Made by a program: the position numbers and the translations under genes
Shown here: one piece after another, positions 1 through 8,921 of the stretch
Layout: each line of letters starts with the position of its first letter
How positions within the stretch are numbered: position 1 is the stretch's first letter
From: Gluconacetobacter asukensis
GTDB lineage: Bacteria; Pseudomonadota; Alphaproteobacteria; Acetobacterales; Acetobacteraceae
Assembly (NCBI RefSeq): GCF_014174375.1
Contig: NZ_JABEQE010000009.1
Location: forward strand, 1-64,000
DNA length: 64,000 nucleotides
Reading direction: 5' to 3'
Notes under the pieces: generated by a model
Database searches by the model: none
Told to the model about the DNA's origin: nothing
What the model saw: only the letters and a program-made list of their open reading frames with translations

Positions 1-129
1 GACAGACATGACGTCATCCAGCGCTTTCGACGAAGACAGGCACAACCCGTCAGAAAGCGAAGCTCACAAGCTCAAGACCTCAGAAAATATTAACTTCGCG
101 CCTATGGGGCAACGCCCTTGGAAATCTTC

Positions 130-152
130 GGCGCGGGAAATGCTCCCGCGCC
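130..152. terminator. Hairpin after the ABM-fold gene
   Basis: Perfect 9-bp inverted repeat (GGCGCGGGA at 130-138, TCCCGCGCC at 144-152) with a 5-base loop, 9 bases beyond the stop of the minus-strand gene. No clear T-run follows on the minus strand, so intrinsic termination is only plausible. The first 129 bases of the window hold no gene that I can support. Confidence 0.5.
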
Positions 153-160
153 GGTCGTGT

Positions 161-466
161 TCAGGCGCGGTGCGTCGCCAGGAAACGCACCGCGACCGTC
201 TGGATGCCGAGGTCGCGTACTGCGCCCTCGAAGACCTTGTAATGCGGGGTCGTCAGGTGGGTGTCGAAGGCCGCGCGGTCGGTATAGACCTCGTGCAGGA
301 TGACGGTATGCGGCTCGCCGTCGGGCAGCAGGACGTCGAAGGCGTGGCATCCGGCTTCGTCCGCCACCGAGCGTTCGGCGTCATAAGCGCAGAATTCCAG
401 AAATTTCGTGCGATTCTCGTCGGTTGTCGTGAATTCCGCGATGATGGTCAGTGGTGTGGCGTCCAT
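161..466 (-). CDS. Putative quinol monooxygenase, ABM-fold (antibiotic biosynthesis monooxygenase family), 101 aa
   Basis: Small cytoplasmic protein that matches the ABM-fold pattern: an N-terminal strand (LTIIAEF), an alpha helix with a FLEF segment, and a late segment VILHEVYTDRAAFDTHL followed by a histidine in a T-P-H-Y-K context. Family members dimerise and act as cofactor-free quinol oxygenases or as YgiN-like redox proteins; the substrate here cannot be told. The ATG at 466 was preferred to longer in-frame starts because GGAGG lies about 10 bases upstream and the family begins there. It is divergent from the glycine riboswitch. A stand-alone gene with its own hairpin downstream. Confidence 0.75.
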   Translation of the reverse strand: MDATPLTIIAEFTTTDENRTKFLEFCAYDAERSVADEAGCHAFDVLLPDGEPHTVILHEVYTDRAAFDTHLTTPHYKVFEGAVRDLGIQTVAVRFLATHRA

Positions 467-600
467 GGGTGCGCGCCTCCTTGTCACATTCTGTCCAGCC
501 GCCGAGGGTAGGGCGCGGAATGCTGTCGATCCAGCCCCGATGGCGGTGTGGGGATGATTGACTTGATTGCGGAACATATGCGAAGCATCGGGTGCTGACG

Positions 601-744
601 CGGGAGAGACTGGCGAGAGCCAGCGCCGAAGGAGCAACCGCCCCGGAAACTCTCAGGCCAAAGGACCGCCCGGCTTCGACTTCTGGAGAGAGGCGCCTCG
701 CGCGTCCGCCGACGGGATAGCGATCTCAGGCAAACCGACAGAAG
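601..744 (+). promoter_or_regulatory. Tandem glycine riboswitch upstream of gcvT
   Basis: Two consecutive glycine aptamers. Aptamer 1 (about 601-672) is closed by CGGG/CCCG and has the classic core GCGCCGAAGGAGCAA followed by CTCTCAGGCCAAAGGACCG. Aptamer 2 (about 680-744) is closed by CTTCTG (680-685) pairing with CAGAAG (739-744) and has GGAGAGAG, GCCGACGGG and ATCTCAGGCAAACCGACAG. The two are joined by a 7-base linker, as in known tandem forms. A hairpin GAATCC/GGATTC (753-770) then abuts AGGAGG at 771-776, so control is probably at translation initiation of the leader ORF and gcvT. Known glycine switches of this type turn on gcv genes when glycine is abundant. Confidence 0.93.
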
Positions 745-784
745 GGGCATTCGAATCCGGTTGTGGATTCAGGAGGCTCTGTTC

Positions 785-865
785 ATGTCACGTTGGCCGT
801 TTCCCCTTGTTTTCTCTTCTTCCGCCCTCATGCATGGCGCCGTCGGCGTCCGGAGGGCGGCATGA
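785..865 (+). CDS. Leader ORF (26 aa) between the glycine riboswitch and gcvT
   Basis: A short reading frame begins at ATG 785, eight bases after a near-perfect AGGAGG (771-776) that is much better spaced than most sites in this window. It encodes a peptide starting MSRWPFPLVF and stops with TGA at 863-865, overlapping the gcvT ATG at 862 in an ATGA junction. This suggests that the riboswitch gates ribosome entry at the leader and that gcvT is translationally coupled to it. The peptide has no recognisable domain; it may have no function beyond coupling. gcvT also has its own GGAGGG at 852-857, inside this leader. Confidence 0.5.
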   Translation: MSRWPFPLVFSSSALMHGAVGVRRAA

Positions 866-1995
866 GCGATTCGCTGCAGCGCACGCCGCTCTATGACCTG
901 CATCTGTCGCTGGGCGGGCGCATGGTCCCGTTCGCGGGCTATGAGATGCCGGTGCAGTACCGCGCCGGCGTGATGGCCGAGCACCAGCATACGCGCAATG
1001 CCGCCGGCCTGTTCGACGTCTCCCATATGGGGCAGGCGCATCTGCGTGCGCGCTCGGGGCGGGTCGAGGATGCGGCCCTGGCGCTGGAGCGGCTGGTGCC
1101 GGCCGATATCCTGTCGCTGAAGACGGGGCGCCAGCGTTATACGCAGCTGACCGACGGCAAGGGCGGCATCCTGGACGATCTGATGGTCTCGCGGCTGGGT
1201 GACACGCTGATCCTGGTGGTCAATGCGGCCTGCAAGGACGCGGATCTGGCGCATATCGCCGCCGCCCTGGGCGAGGATTGTATTGTCGAGCCGCTGCCGG
1301 ACCGTGCGCTGATCGCGGTGCAGGGGCCGCAGGCCGGGGCCGTGCTGGCCCGTCTGGCGCCCGCATCGGCGGACATGCGCTTTATGGATGTGGCGGAGTT
1401 CGAGGTGGCGGGCGTGCCCTGCGTGGCCTCGCGTTCCGGCTATACCGGCGAGGATGGGTTTGAACTCGGCATGGCGGCCGATGGCGCGGTGCGGGTGGCC
1501 GAGGCGCTGCTGGCCGAGCCCGAGGTGGCGCCGGCGGGCTTGGGCGCGCGCGACAGCCTGCGTCTGGAAGCCGGGCTGTGCCTGTATGGATCGGATATCG
1601 ACCGCGAGACGACGCCGATTGAAGGTGCGCTGGAGTGGTCGATCCAGAAAAGCCGCCGCACCGGTGGGGCGCGGGCAGGGGGCTTTCCCGGCGCCGACAT
1701 TATCCTGGGACAGATCGAGGGTGGCGTGAGCCGCCGCCGTGTCGGCATTGCGGTCGAGGGCCGCGCGCCGGTGCGTGGCGGAGCGCGTCTGTTCGCCGAT
1801 GATGCGGGCACGAAGCAGGTCGGGCATGTGACCTCCGGCGCGTTCGGCCCGACCTTCGGTGGGCCGGTGGCCATGGGCTATGTCGAGACCGCATTCGCGG
1901 CGACGGGCACGCCTTTGTTCGCCGAACTGCGGGGGCGCTACCTGCCGGCCACCGTGGCGGCGCTGCCGTTCGTGGCGCCCGGTTTCAAACGCTGA
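862..1995 (+). CDS. gcvT: Aminomethyltransferase, glycine cleavage T protein
   Basis: 377-aa cytosolic T protein. It transfers the methylene group from lipoyl-bound aminomethyl on GcvH to tetrahydrofolate and releases ammonia. The N terminus has TPLYDLH and the hallmark FDVSHMGQ; later segments include GYTGEDGFE and the arginine-containing GARDSLRLEAGLCLYG of the folate-binding fold. Length is normal (about 360-380). ATG 862 is preferred to an upstream in-frame ATG at 763: it has GGAGGG four bases upstream and starts where homologues start. First gene of gcvT-gcvH-gcvP and controlled by the glycine riboswitch. Confidence 0.95.
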   Translation: MSDSLQRTPLYDLHLSLGGRMVPFAGYEMPVQYRAGVMAEHQHTRNAAGLFDVSHMGQAHLRARSGRVEDAALALERLVPADILSLKTGRQRYTQLTDGKGGILDDLMVSRLGDTLILVVNAACKDADLAHIAAALGEDCIVEPLPDRALIAVQGPQAGAVLARLAPASADMRFMDVAEFEVAGVPCVASRSGYTGEDGFELGMAADGAVRVAEALLAEPEVAPAGLGARDSLRLEAGLCLYGSDIDRETTPIEGALEWSIQKSRRTGGARAGGFPGADIILGQIEGGVSRRRVGIAVEGRAPVRGGARLFADDAGTKQVGHVTSGAFGPTFGGPVAMGYVETAFAATGTPLFAELRGRYLPATVAALPFVAPGFKR

Positions 1996-2045
1996 GCTTC
2001 AAACGTTGAATTTCACACGCTGACCTGTTGGGTGGAGAGCGGAAC

Positions 2046-2411
2046 ATGACTGTTTATTACACGAAGGAACATGAGTGGCTGCGCGTCGAGGGTGATGTCG
2101 CGGTTGTCGGTATCACCGCCCATGCCGCCGAGGAGCTGGGCGAGCTGGTCTTCGTCGAGGCGAAGGACGAGGGCACCGAGGTTGCGCAGGGTGACAGCGC
2201 CGCCGTGGTGGAATCGGTCAAGGCTGCGTCGGACATCTATGCGCCTGTGTCGGGCACCGTCGTCGGCTTCAATGCCGCGCTGTCGGACGACCCGTCGCTG
2301 GTCAACCGCGATCCGGAAGCCGAGGGCTGGATCCTGAAGCTGCGCATTGCCGATGTCGGGCAGCTTGCCGCACTGCTGGATGCCGACGCCTACGCTGCCC
2401 TGATCGCCTGA
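2046..2411 (+). CDS. gcvH: Glycine cleavage system H protein
   Basis: 121-aa lipoyl carrier that shuttles the aminomethyl intermediate between GcvP, GcvT and the lipoamide dehydrogenase. The N terminus [13 protein letters not shown] and the lipoylation segment [10 protein letters not shown] (Lys59 by my count) are diagnostic; the C-terminal half has YAPVSGTV and [15 protein letters not shown] as expected. The chosen ATG at 2046 follows a GGAG; a start six codons earlier has no support. It lies 50 bp after gcvT and 118 bp before gcvP in the same operon. Confidence 0.96.
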   Translation: MTVYYTKEHEWLRVEGDVAVVGITAHAAEELGELVFVEAKDEGTEVAQGDSAAVVESVKAASDIYAPVSGTVVGFNAALSDDPSLVNRDPEAEGWILKLRIADVGQLAALLDADAYAALIA

Positions 2412-2529
2412 AAAATCGGTCTGCCGGCGCGTTGACGCGTTTCTTCCGCGCGGCGCGCGCGCTCGGCGGACCGGTTCCCAAAACAAACTCTCAACGCCGT
2501 TCCTGTTCCTGTCGCGGAGAATATTGATC

Positions 2530-5412
2530 GTGACCTCCACTCTTCTCTGGCAGGGCACGCAGCCCGCCGCCGATGCCTTCTGTGCCCGCCATGTGGGGCC
2601 GGGGGCACGGGATGTTGCCGCCATGCTGGAGGTGGTGGGCGCGGGCTCGCTGGACGAGCTGATGGAACAGACGGTGCCGGCCTCCATCCGCCTGCGCGGC
2701 GAGATGGGGCTGGGGGCGGGCCTGTCCGAGCCCGAGGCTCTGGCGCGCCTGCGCACGGTTGCCAGCCGCAACAAGGTGATGATCTCGCTGATCGGGCAGG
2801 GCTATTACGGCACGGTGCTGCCCGGCGTCATTCAGCGCAACGTGCTGGAAAACCCGGCCTGGTACACGGCTTACACCCCCTATCAGCCCGAGATCAGCCA
2901 GGGCCGGCTGGAGGCGCTGCTGAATTTCCAGACCATGGTCCGCGACCTGACCGGGCTGGATGTCGCCAATGCCTCGCTGCTGGATGAGGCGACGGCGGCG
3001 GCCGAGGCGATGGCCCTGGCGCGCCGGGTGGCGAAGTCGAAGGCCGACGGGTTCTTCGTCGATGCGGACTGCCATCCGCAGACGCTGGCGGTGCTGCGCA
3101 CGCGCGCCGAGCCGATGGGCTGGCGGATCGTGGTCGGCGACCCCGAGCGTGACCTGGACCCGAATGCGGTCTTCGGCGCCCTGTTCCAGTATCCCGGTTC
3201 GTCGGGCCGCGTGCGCGATCCGCGCGCGTGGATCGAGACGCTGCATGGCGCGCATGCCGTGGTGGCGATGGCGGCCGACCCGCTGGCGCTGACGGTGCTG
3301 GAATCGCCGGGTGCGCTGGGGGCCGACATCGCGGTGGGTTCGATGCAGCGCTACGGCATGCCGATGGGCGCCGGCGGCCCGCATGCGGCCTACATGGCCG
3401 TGCGTGATGCCTACAAGCGCAACATGCCCGGCCGCCTGGTCGGGGTTTCGGTCGACAGCCGGGGCGAGCCTGCCTATCGCCTGGCGTTGCAGACGCGCGA
3501 GCAGCATATCAGGCGGGAAAAGGCGACCTCGAACATCTGCACCGCGCAGGTGCTGCCGGCGGTCATTTCCGCGATGTATGCGGTCTATCATGGTCCTGAC
3601 GGGCTGACGGCGATCGCGCGCCGGGTGCATCGCCTGACGGCGATCCTGGCCGAGGGGCTGCGCGCGCTGTCGGTGCGGGTGGAGACGGATGCGTTCTTCG
3701 ACACCGTCACCGTTGCGACCGGCGGCATGTCCGTCCTGATCCGCGCCCGTGCCGAGGATGCCGGCATGAACCTGCGCGCGATCGATGAGGATCGTGTCGG
3801 GATCAGCCTGGACGAGACCACGACGCCTGAGATCGTGCGTGCCGTGTGGCGCTGCTTCTGCCCCGACGCGCAGCGTCTGGCGGCGATGGAGCAGGCTCTG
3901 TCGGTGCCGGACAGCCTGCTGCCGCAGGGCCTGGTGCGGCAGGGCGGTTTCATGACCCATCCGGTCTTCCACGCCCATCGGTCCGAGACCGACATGCTGC
4001 GTTATCTGCGCCGCCTGTCGGACCGCGACCTGGCGCTGGATCGCACGATGATCCCGCTGGGATCGTGCACCATGAAGCTGAATGCGACGGTCGAGATGAT
4101 GCCGGTCACCTGGCCGGAATTCTGCGACATCCATCCGTTTGCGCCGGAAGTGCAGCAGCAGGGCTATGCCGAGCTGTTCCGTGACCTGGAGCGGATGCTG
4201 AAGGCCGTCAGCGGCTATGACGCGGTATCGTTGCAGCCCAATTCCGGGGCGCAGGGGGAATATGCCGGGCTGCTGGCCATCCGCGCCTATCACCGGTCGC
4301 GCGGCGATGAGGGGCGGGATGTGTGTCTGATCCCGGCCTCGGCCCACGGCACGAACCCGGCTTCGGCCCAGATGGCGGGCATGCGGGTGGTGGTCGTGGC
4401 CTGCGACGATCAGGGCAATGTGGATATCGAGGACCTGAAGGCGAAGATCGCACAGAATGCCGGTCGTCTGGCGGCGATCATGATCACTTATCCCTCGACC
4501 CATGGCGTGTTCGAGGAATCGGTGGTCGAGATCTGCGATCTGGTGCATGCGGCGGGTGGCCAGGTCTATCTGGACGGCGCGAACATGAACGCGCAGGTCG
4601 GGCTGTCGCGCCCGGGTGCGTACGGTGCCGATGTCAGCCATTTCAACCTGCACAAGACCTTCTGCATTCCGCATGGCGGCGGTGGGCCGGGCATGGGGCC
4701 GATCGGGGTGGGCGCGCATCTGGCGCCGTTCCTGCCCGGCGTGCCGCAGGAAGGCGGGGTGAACGCGGTTTCGGCCGCGCCGTTCGGCTCGGCGGCGGTA
4801 CTGCCGATTTCCTGGACCTACATGATGCTGATGGGCGATGCGGGCCTGCGCCGGGCCACCGAGGTCGCGATCCTGAATTCCAACTATATCGCGGCCCGTC
4901 TGTCCGGCCATTATCCGGTACTGTATCGCGGGACCAACGGCCGGGTGGCGCATGAATGCATCGTCGACCTGCGCCCGATCCGCGACACGGTGGGGGTGAC
5001 GGTGGACGATATCGCCAAGCGCCTGATCGACCATGGATTCCACGCGCCGACGGTCAGCTTCCCCGTGGCCGGGACCTTCATGATCGAACCCACCGAGTCC
5101 GAGGGGCGGGTGGAGCTGGATCGGTTCTGCGATGCGATGATCGCGATCCGCGACGAGATCCGCGAGATCGAGCAGGGCCGTATCACGGCCGAGCAGAGCC
5201 CGCTGCGCCATGCGCCGCATACCGTGCGGGACCTGACCGACCCTGACTGGGATCGGGCCTATGACCGGCGCCTGGGCTGCCTGCCGGGCGATGTGGTGCC
5301 GGAATCCAAATACTGGTCGCCGGTCAACCGGCTGGACAATGCTTATGGCGACCGAAACCTGGTCTGCTCCTGCCCCGATATCTCGGTCTATGCCGAGGAG
5401 GGCGCGGCCTGA
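2530..5412 (+). CDS. gcvP: Glycine dehydrogenase (decarboxylating), P protein
   Basis: About 960-aa single-chain P protein, i.e. the fused form rather than separate GcvPA/GcvPB subunits. It decarboxylates glycine with PLP and passes the aminomethyl group to GcvH. The PLP lysine lies in [18 protein letters not shown] (Lys709). Other marks are the N-terminal RHVGP, the glycine-rich loop in the first half, and GSCTMKLN at the start of the catalytic second half. The start is uncertain: GTG at 2530 has GGAG ten bases upstream, while an in-frame TTG at 2524 has only a 4-base gap to it; I chose GTG. Last gene of the gcv operon. Confidence 0.96.
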   Translation: MTSTLLWQGTQPAADAFCARHVGPGARDVAAMLEVVGAGSLDELMEQTVPASIRLRGEMGLGAGLSEPEALARLRTVASRNKVMISLIGQGYYGTVLPGVIQRNVLENPAWYTAYTPYQPEISQGRLEALLNFQTMVRDLTGLDVANASLLDEATAAAEAMALARRVAKSKADGFFVDADCHPQTLAVLRTRAEPMGWRIVVGDPERDLDPNAVFGALFQYPGSSGRVRDPRAWIETLHGAHAVVAMAADPLALTVLESPGALGADIAVGSMQRYGMPMGAGGPHAAYMAVRDAYKRNMPGRLVGVSVDSRGEPAYRLALQTREQHIRREKATSNICTAQVLPAVISAMYAVYHGPDGLTAIARRVHRLTAILAEGLRALSVRVETDAFFDTVTVATGGMSVLIRARAEDAGMNLRAIDEDRVGISLDETTTPEIVRAVWRCFCPDAQRLAAMEQALSVPDSLLPQGLVRQGGFMTHPVFHAHRSETDMLRYLRRLSDRDLALDRTMIPLGSCTMKLNATVEMMPVTWPEFCDIHPFAPEVQQQGYAELFRDLERMLKAVSGYDAVSLQPNSGAQGEYAGLLAIRAYHRSRGDEGRDVCLIPASAHGTNPASAQMAGMRVVVVACDDQGNVDIEDLKAKIAQNAGRLAAIMITYPSTHGVFEESVVEICDLVHAAGGQVYLDGANMNAQVGLSRPGAYGADVSHFNLHKTFCIPHGGGGPGMGPIGVGAHLAPFLPGVPQEGGVNAVSAAPFGSAAVLPISWTYMMLMGDAGLRRATEVAILNSNYIAARLSGHYPVLYRGTNGRVAHECIVDLRPIRDTVGVTVDDIAKRLIDHGFHAPTVSFPVAGTFMIEPTESEGRVELDRFCDAMIAIRDEIREIEQGRITAEQSPLRHAPHTVRDLTDPDWDRAYDRRLGCLPGDVVPESKYWSPVNRLDNAYGDRNLVCSCPDISVYAEEGAA

Positions 5413-5414
5413 CC

Positions 5415-5445
5415 TGACACGGCGTATCGTCCGCCAGGCGTGTCA
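5415..5445 (+). terminator. Possible terminator hairpin after gcvP
   Basis: Inverted repeat TGACACG (5415-5421) and CGTGTCA (5439-5445), starting 3 bases after the gcvP stop. There is no T-run, so this is a weak call. The rest of 5446-5638 shows no gene. Confidence 0.3.
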
Positions 5446-5638
5446 TGCGTGTGGCGCCGGGCTCGACCCGGTCGCAATGCGGCAGGCGCTGGGGACGACA
5501 TATCCTGTTTCAAGAGATTGCGACTGACCGCGAATCGTCCTTGGGGCCGGGCCCGGCAGGGCGCATGGTGATGGTGCAACCGGACGAACCCGTCGCGACG
5601 CGCGACAAAGAAGAAGGGATGGTCCGGGGGAGGCGCAC

Positions 5639-5833
5639 ATGTTCCATCCCGGTGTGGCGGGGCCGAAACGGTCCCTTGCGAGCGGTTCCTGGTACACGAT
5701 TTCCCTGCTCCACGACGATCCGTCGTGGATCGATGCGCGTGACCGGCTGATGGTCGGGCTGATCTGCTGCGGTCTGCTCGGCGCATTCCTCGTCGATATG
5801 GGGGTCCTGTATTTCTCGATGCTCAGACCCTGA
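5639..5833 (+). CDS. Hypothetical small membrane protein, 64 aa
   Basis: Not recognised. A clear GGGGGAGG lies six to seven bases before ATG 5639. The product has a polar N-terminal half followed by one hydrophobic helix (about residues 39-60, LMVGLICCGLLGAFLVDMGV), so a single-pass inner-membrane protein is likely. It stands alone, 226 bp after gcvP, and runs convergently towards the next gene with a strong shared hairpin. The good ribosome site and the membrane helix support a real gene, but no homologue comes to mind. Confidence 0.5.
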   Translation: MFHPGVAGPKRSLASGSWYTISLLHDDPSWIDARDRLMVGLICCGLLGAFLVDMGVLYFSMLRP

Positions 5834-5863
5834 GTGTCTGCCCGGACATGCCGGACGGGCGGG

Positions 5864-5885
5864 CCCGGGCTGTCATCAGCCCGGG
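5864..5885. terminator. Shared hairpin between convergent genes
   Basis: Perfect 8-bp stem CCCGGGCT (5864-5871) / AGCCCGGG (5878-5885) with a 6-base loop, between the 64-aa plus-strand gene and the minus-strand gene whose stop codon lies inside it. Confidence 0.55.
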
Positions 5886-6142
5886 GGCAGGTCCTTCAGG
5901 CGGCGGGCGGCCTGTTCGATCGAGCGGATGATCTGTTCGGCCAGCTCGCGCACCTTCGGGTCCGCATGCAGGCTCAGACGGTCGGCGGACAGCAGGGCCG
6001 GCGACAGCAGGCCGCGTATGTCATGCAGAACCTTGGATCGCGACCCGGAAGCGGGGAGCGAATCGGAGGGGGCGCCCGCAGGCGCGCCGGTGGGGGATGA
6101 ATCGGGACGATCGTCGTCCGAAATCGGGTCGGGCCCTTGCAT
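5876..6142 (-). CDS. Conserved-looking hypothetical protein, 88 aa
   Basis: Not assigned. The first ~30 residues are polar and rich in Asp, Pro, Ser and Gly; the second half is a predicted helical segment, SKVLHDIRGLLSPALLSADRL, that resembles the dimerisation helix of histidine kinases around where the phospho-histidine sits (H-D-I-R), followed by an amphipathic helix EQIIRSIEQAARRL. No ATPase domain is attached. It could be a small HisKA-like or phosphotransfer-like protein, but this is only a resemblance. Divergent from rpmH, with starts 142 bp apart. Confidence 0.55.
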   Translation of the reverse strand: MQGPDPISDDDRPDSSPTGAPAGAPSDSLPASGSRSKVLHDIRGLLSPALLSADRLSLHADPKVRELAEQIIRSIEQAARRLKDLPPG

Positions 6143-6162
6143 GGAGGCTCTTCTCTTGCACG

Positions 6163-6191
6163 TTGACGCGCGGGGAAACGGGAAGTATAAG
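6163..6191 (+). promoter_or_regulatory. Strong housekeeping promoter for rpmH operon
   Basis: TTGACG (6163-6168), a 17-base spacer and TATAAG (6186-6191): close to the sigma70 consensus with ideal spacing. It lies about 95 bases upstream of the rpmH GTG, and downstream genes are closely packed, so it probably drives rpmH-rnpA-yidD-yidC and beyond. Confidence 0.75.
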
Positions 6192-6284
6192 GCGCGCCTC
6201 AGGTCAGGCGGCCTTCGGGCTGCTCCGGCGCGTCGTGGGATTTAGCCGCGTCGCGTTTATTAATGTCAATCGGGGAGTCGCGTC

Positions 6285-6419
6285 GTGAAGCGCACGTATC
6301 AACCGTCCAAGCTGGTCCGCAAGCGCCGTCACGGCTTCCGCGCCCGTATGGAAACTGTCGGCGGTCGCCGGGTGATCGCCAACCGTCGTTCCAAGGGCCG
6401 CAAGCGCCTTTCGGCCTGA
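6285..6419 (+). CDS. rpmH: 50S ribosomal protein L34
   Basis: 44-aa ribosomal protein, too short for usual ORF cut-offs. It starts with GTG at 6285 (GGGGAG about 7 bases upstream) and reads [17 protein letters not shown], then [18 protein letters not shown], the invariant L34 sequence. It sits in the large ribosomal subunit near the 5' end of 23S rRNA. It leads the conserved cluster rpmH-rnpA-yidD-yidC. Confidence 0.98.
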   Translation: MKRTYQPSKLVRKRRHGFRARMETVGGRRVIANRRSKGRKRLSA

Positions 6420-6497
6420 TCTATCAGGTCTTGTCGCGTTCCGGGCCCCGATCATCGGGATCCGGGTCCGGATATCGCGCATAGGGGGCTGCGAAGA

Positions 6498-6848
6498 GTG
6501 GCCGACCGTTCCGTCCGTCTCAAGAAGCGTGCCGAATTCCTCCGGGTTGCATCCAAGGGGCGCAAGGTGCCGTCTCCTGGGCTGGTGCTTCAGGCATTGG
6601 GCCGTGACGATGCCGACCCGGCAAGGGTCGGGTTTACCGTAACGAAGAAAGTCGGCAACGCCGTCATTCGCAATCGCACACGCCGCCGTCTGCGCGAGGC
6701 CGTGCGGGTGGTGACGCGTGAGCAGGCGCTGGCGGGGGTCGATCTGGTCGTGATCGGCCGGGACGGGACGCGGGGCCGCGATTTCACGGCCCTGGTCGAG
6801 GATCTGCGCCGGGCCCTGCGCAAGGCCGGCGTCCGGGGGGCGGAATGA
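6498..6848 (+). CDS. rnpA: Ribonuclease P protein component
   Basis: 116-aa basic subunit of RNase P that helps the catalytic RNA bind and cleave the 5' leader of pre-tRNAs. It shows the N-terminal [11 protein letters not shown], the [12 protein letters not shown] strand and the RNR signature helix [17 protein letters not shown] 6498 is used, preceded by GAAGAG. Its TGA overlaps the yidD ATG by four bases (ATGA), indicating coupled translation. Confidence 0.96.
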   Translation: MADRSVRLKKRAEFLRVASKGRKVPSPGLVLQALGRDDADPARVGFTVTKKVGNAVIRNRTRRRLREAVRVVTREQALAGVDLVVIGRDGTRGRDFTALVEDLRRALRKAGVRGAE

Positions 6849-7120
6849 TCCGTCTGGTCCGGACCGCGACGGTCTGGGCTCTGGTCGGGGCGATTCGCGT
6901 CTATCAGCGGTTCGTCAGTCCGCTCCTGGGTTCCAATTGTCGTTTCGTGCCCACCTGCAGCGATTATGCGCAGGAAGCGATTCGCCGCCACGGGCCGTTG
7001 CATGGCGCAATTCTGGCCGGTTGGCGGATCTTGCGTTGCAATCCGTGGAATATCGGCGGATACGATCCCGTACCCACCCGGGAGCGCGTGCGGGCCTCCT
7101 GCTGTTCCTCCCATAGATAA
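6845..7120 (+). CDS. yidD: Membrane protein insertion efficiency factor YidD
   Basis: 91-aa membrane-associated protein of the YidD family. Diagnostic features are an N-terminal amphipathic helix, [15 protein letters not shown], the [11 protein letters not shown] cysteine motif, and [10 protein letters not shown] with a following GGYDPVP. It aids YidC-dependent insertion. Overlaps rnpA by 4 bp and precedes yidC by 21 bp. Confidence 0.95.
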   Translation: MIRLVRTATVWALVGAIRVYQRFVSPLLGSNCRFVPTCSDYAQEAIRRHGPLHGAILAGWRILRCNPWNIGGYDPVPTRERVRASCCSSHR

Positions 7121-7141
7121 CGAGAGTCTGGCCGGTCGCCG

Positions 7142-8911
7142 ATGGATACCAAGCGCTTTATCGTGGCGGTGTTACTCTCCGCCATGGTCCTGGTTGGCTT
7201 TGAATATTTCATGCCGAAGCAGACCCATCAGGAGGTCGCGCAGCAGGTTGCGCAGACCAGCCGGCAGACGCCGCCGTCTGATGCGGCACGCCCTGCGGCG
7301 CCCGTCGCGGGCGTCAGTTCCCAGCCCGTCTCGGTGCCGTCTCCGCAGGCGGAAACGCGGCTGGAGATCGATGCGCCCGCGGTGCGCGGGTCGATCGACC
7401 TGCTGGGCGCGCGGCTGGATGACATGGTGCTGCGCGACTATCACGAGACGGTGGCTGCCGGCAGCCCGCTGGTCCGTATCCTGGAAGCCGCGCACGATCC
7501 GCAGCCCAATTACGTCGAGATCGGTTGGATGAACCTGGCCGGCGGCCAGGTGCGCGTGCCCGATGCCAATACGGTATGGAGTGCGGATGCGCCGAAGCTG
7601 GCGGCCGACCATCCGGTGACGCTGTCCTGGGACAATGGCGAGGGCGTGACCTTCCAGATCGTCGTGGGCATCGATGCGCATTACATGTTCGCGATCGAGC
7701 AGCGGATCGTGAACCATTCGGCGCAGCCGGTGTCGCTCTATCCCTTCGCCCGTGTCAGCCGGGCCTATACGCCCGAGGAAACCGGCGGCTACCTGGTGCA
7801 TGAGGGGCCGATTTCGGTCATCGACGGGCGGCTGGACGAGAGCAGCTATAAGAGCCTGCGCACCGGGGCCACGCCGCCGGGCAATACGTCCTGGACCAAG
7901 GCCGGGCAGGGCGGATGGGCCGGCATTACCGATAAATACTGGCTGACCGCCGTGGTGCCCCAGCAGGGCGCGCCGGTGACGGGCAGCTATGGCTACCAGG
8001 CGAATGGCGGGGCGGGGGTCTATCAGGTCGGCTTCATCGCGCAGGTGCCGACCGTGGTGGGTGCGGGGGCGACCGCGTCGACCACGAGCCATGTCTTTGC
8101 CGGCGCCAAGGAAGTCAGCCTGCTGGAGCAGTACCAGTCCAGCCTGCATATTCCGGATTTCTGGAAGGCGGTGGATTTCGGCTGGTTCGCCTTCATGACG
8201 CGGCCGATCTTCTATGTGCTCGACTGGCTGAACACGCTGCTGGGCAATTTCGGCCTGGCGCTGATGGCCTTTACGCTGCTGGTCAAGGCGCTGTTCTTCC
8301 CGTTGGCGACGCGCCAGTTCCGCTCCATGGCGAAGATGCGCAAGCTTCAGCCCAAGGTGCAGGATCTGCGCGAGCGGTACAAGGGCGACCAGATGGCGCT
8401 GAACCAGCAGATGATGGCGCTGTACAAGACCGAAGGGGTGAACCCGGCCAGCGGCTGCCTGCCCATGCTGGTGCAGATTCCGGTGTTCTGGAGCCTGTAC
8501 AAGGATCTGTACATCACCATCGAGATGCGGCATGCGCCGTTCTTCGGCTGGATTCATGATCTGTCCGCTCCGGACCTGACCAATCTGTTCACGCTGTTCG
8601 GCCTGATTCCGTGGGACCCGGCCGGGCTGTCGCCCTACCTGCAACTGGGTGTGTGGCCGATCCTGTTCGGGGTGACGATGTTCCTGCAGCAGAAGCTGAA
8701 CCCGGCGCCGATGGACCCCGCGCAGCAGCGCGTGTTCCAGGTGATGCCGGTGCTGTTCACCTTCTTCATGGCGCGTCAGCCGGCGGGGCTGGTGATCTAT
8801 TATTGCTGGAACAACCTGCTGACGATGGCGCAGCAGATGGTGATCCAGCGTCGCACGCAGGGCGCGACCAGCCAGGCCGTTCCCGCGCCGGCGGCGGCCA
8901 AGCGGAAATAA
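7142..8911 (+). CDS. yidC: Membrane protein insertase YidC/Oxa1
   Basis: 589-aa inner-membrane insertase. TM1 is at residues ~5-22 (FIVAVLLSAMVLVGFEYF), followed by a large periplasmic domain (~50-350) rich in beta strands, and then the five-helix Oxa1 core. The hydrophilic-groove position in TM2 is a lysine (LLVKALFFPL), where E. coli has arginine. NPASGCLPMLVQIPVFWSLY and the final helix QPAGLVIYYCWNNLLT are typical. The C terminus ends in an Ala/Pro/Lys-rich tail. Folds and inserts respiratory and other membrane proteins with or without SecYEG. Confidence 0.97.
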   Translation: MDTKRFIVAVLLSAMVLVGFEYFMPKQTHQEVAQQVAQTSRQTPPSDAARPAAPVAGVSSQPVSVPSPQAETRLEIDAPAVRGSIDLLGARLDDMVLRDYHETVAAGSPLVRILEAAHDPQPNYVEIGWMNLAGGQVRVPDANTVWSADAPKLAADHPVTLSWDNGEGVTFQIVVGIDAHYMFAIEQRIVNHSAQPVSLYPFARVSRAYTPEETGGYLVHEGPISVIDGRLDESSYKSLRTGATPPGNTSWTKAGQGGWAGITDKYWLTAVVPQQGAPVTGSYGYQANGGAGVYQVGFIAQVPTVVGAGATASTTSHVFAGAKEVSLLEQYQSSLHIPDFWKAVDFGWFAFMTRPIFYVLDWLNTLLGNFGLALMAFTLLVKALFFPLATRQFRSMAKMRKLQPKVQDLRERYKGDQMALNQQMMALYKTEGVNPASGCLPMLVQIPVFWSLYKDLYITIEMRHAPFFGWIHDLSAPDLTNLFTLFGLIPWDPAGLSPYLQLGVWPILFGVTMFLQQKLNPAPMDPAQQRVFQVMPVLFTFFMARQPAGLVIYYCWNNLLTMAQQMVIQRRTQGATSQAVPAPAAAKRK

Positions 8912-8921
8912 GGTTGGTCTG

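Noticed and set aside
552-590. TTGACT/CATATG promoter for the gcv riboswitch transcript
   Set aside because: TTGACT (558-563) and CATATG (575-580) are only 11 bases apart, too close for a sigma70 promoter.
763-861. Extended N terminus for gcvT from an in-frame ATG at 763
   Set aside because: It would run through the riboswitch expression platform, lacks homologous sequence, and the ATG at 862 has a proper ribosome site.
2491-5220. 909-codon open frame antisense to gcvP
   Set aside because: Arg/His/Gln-rich translation typical of the shadow frame of a high-GC gene; gcvP on the plus strand is unambiguous.
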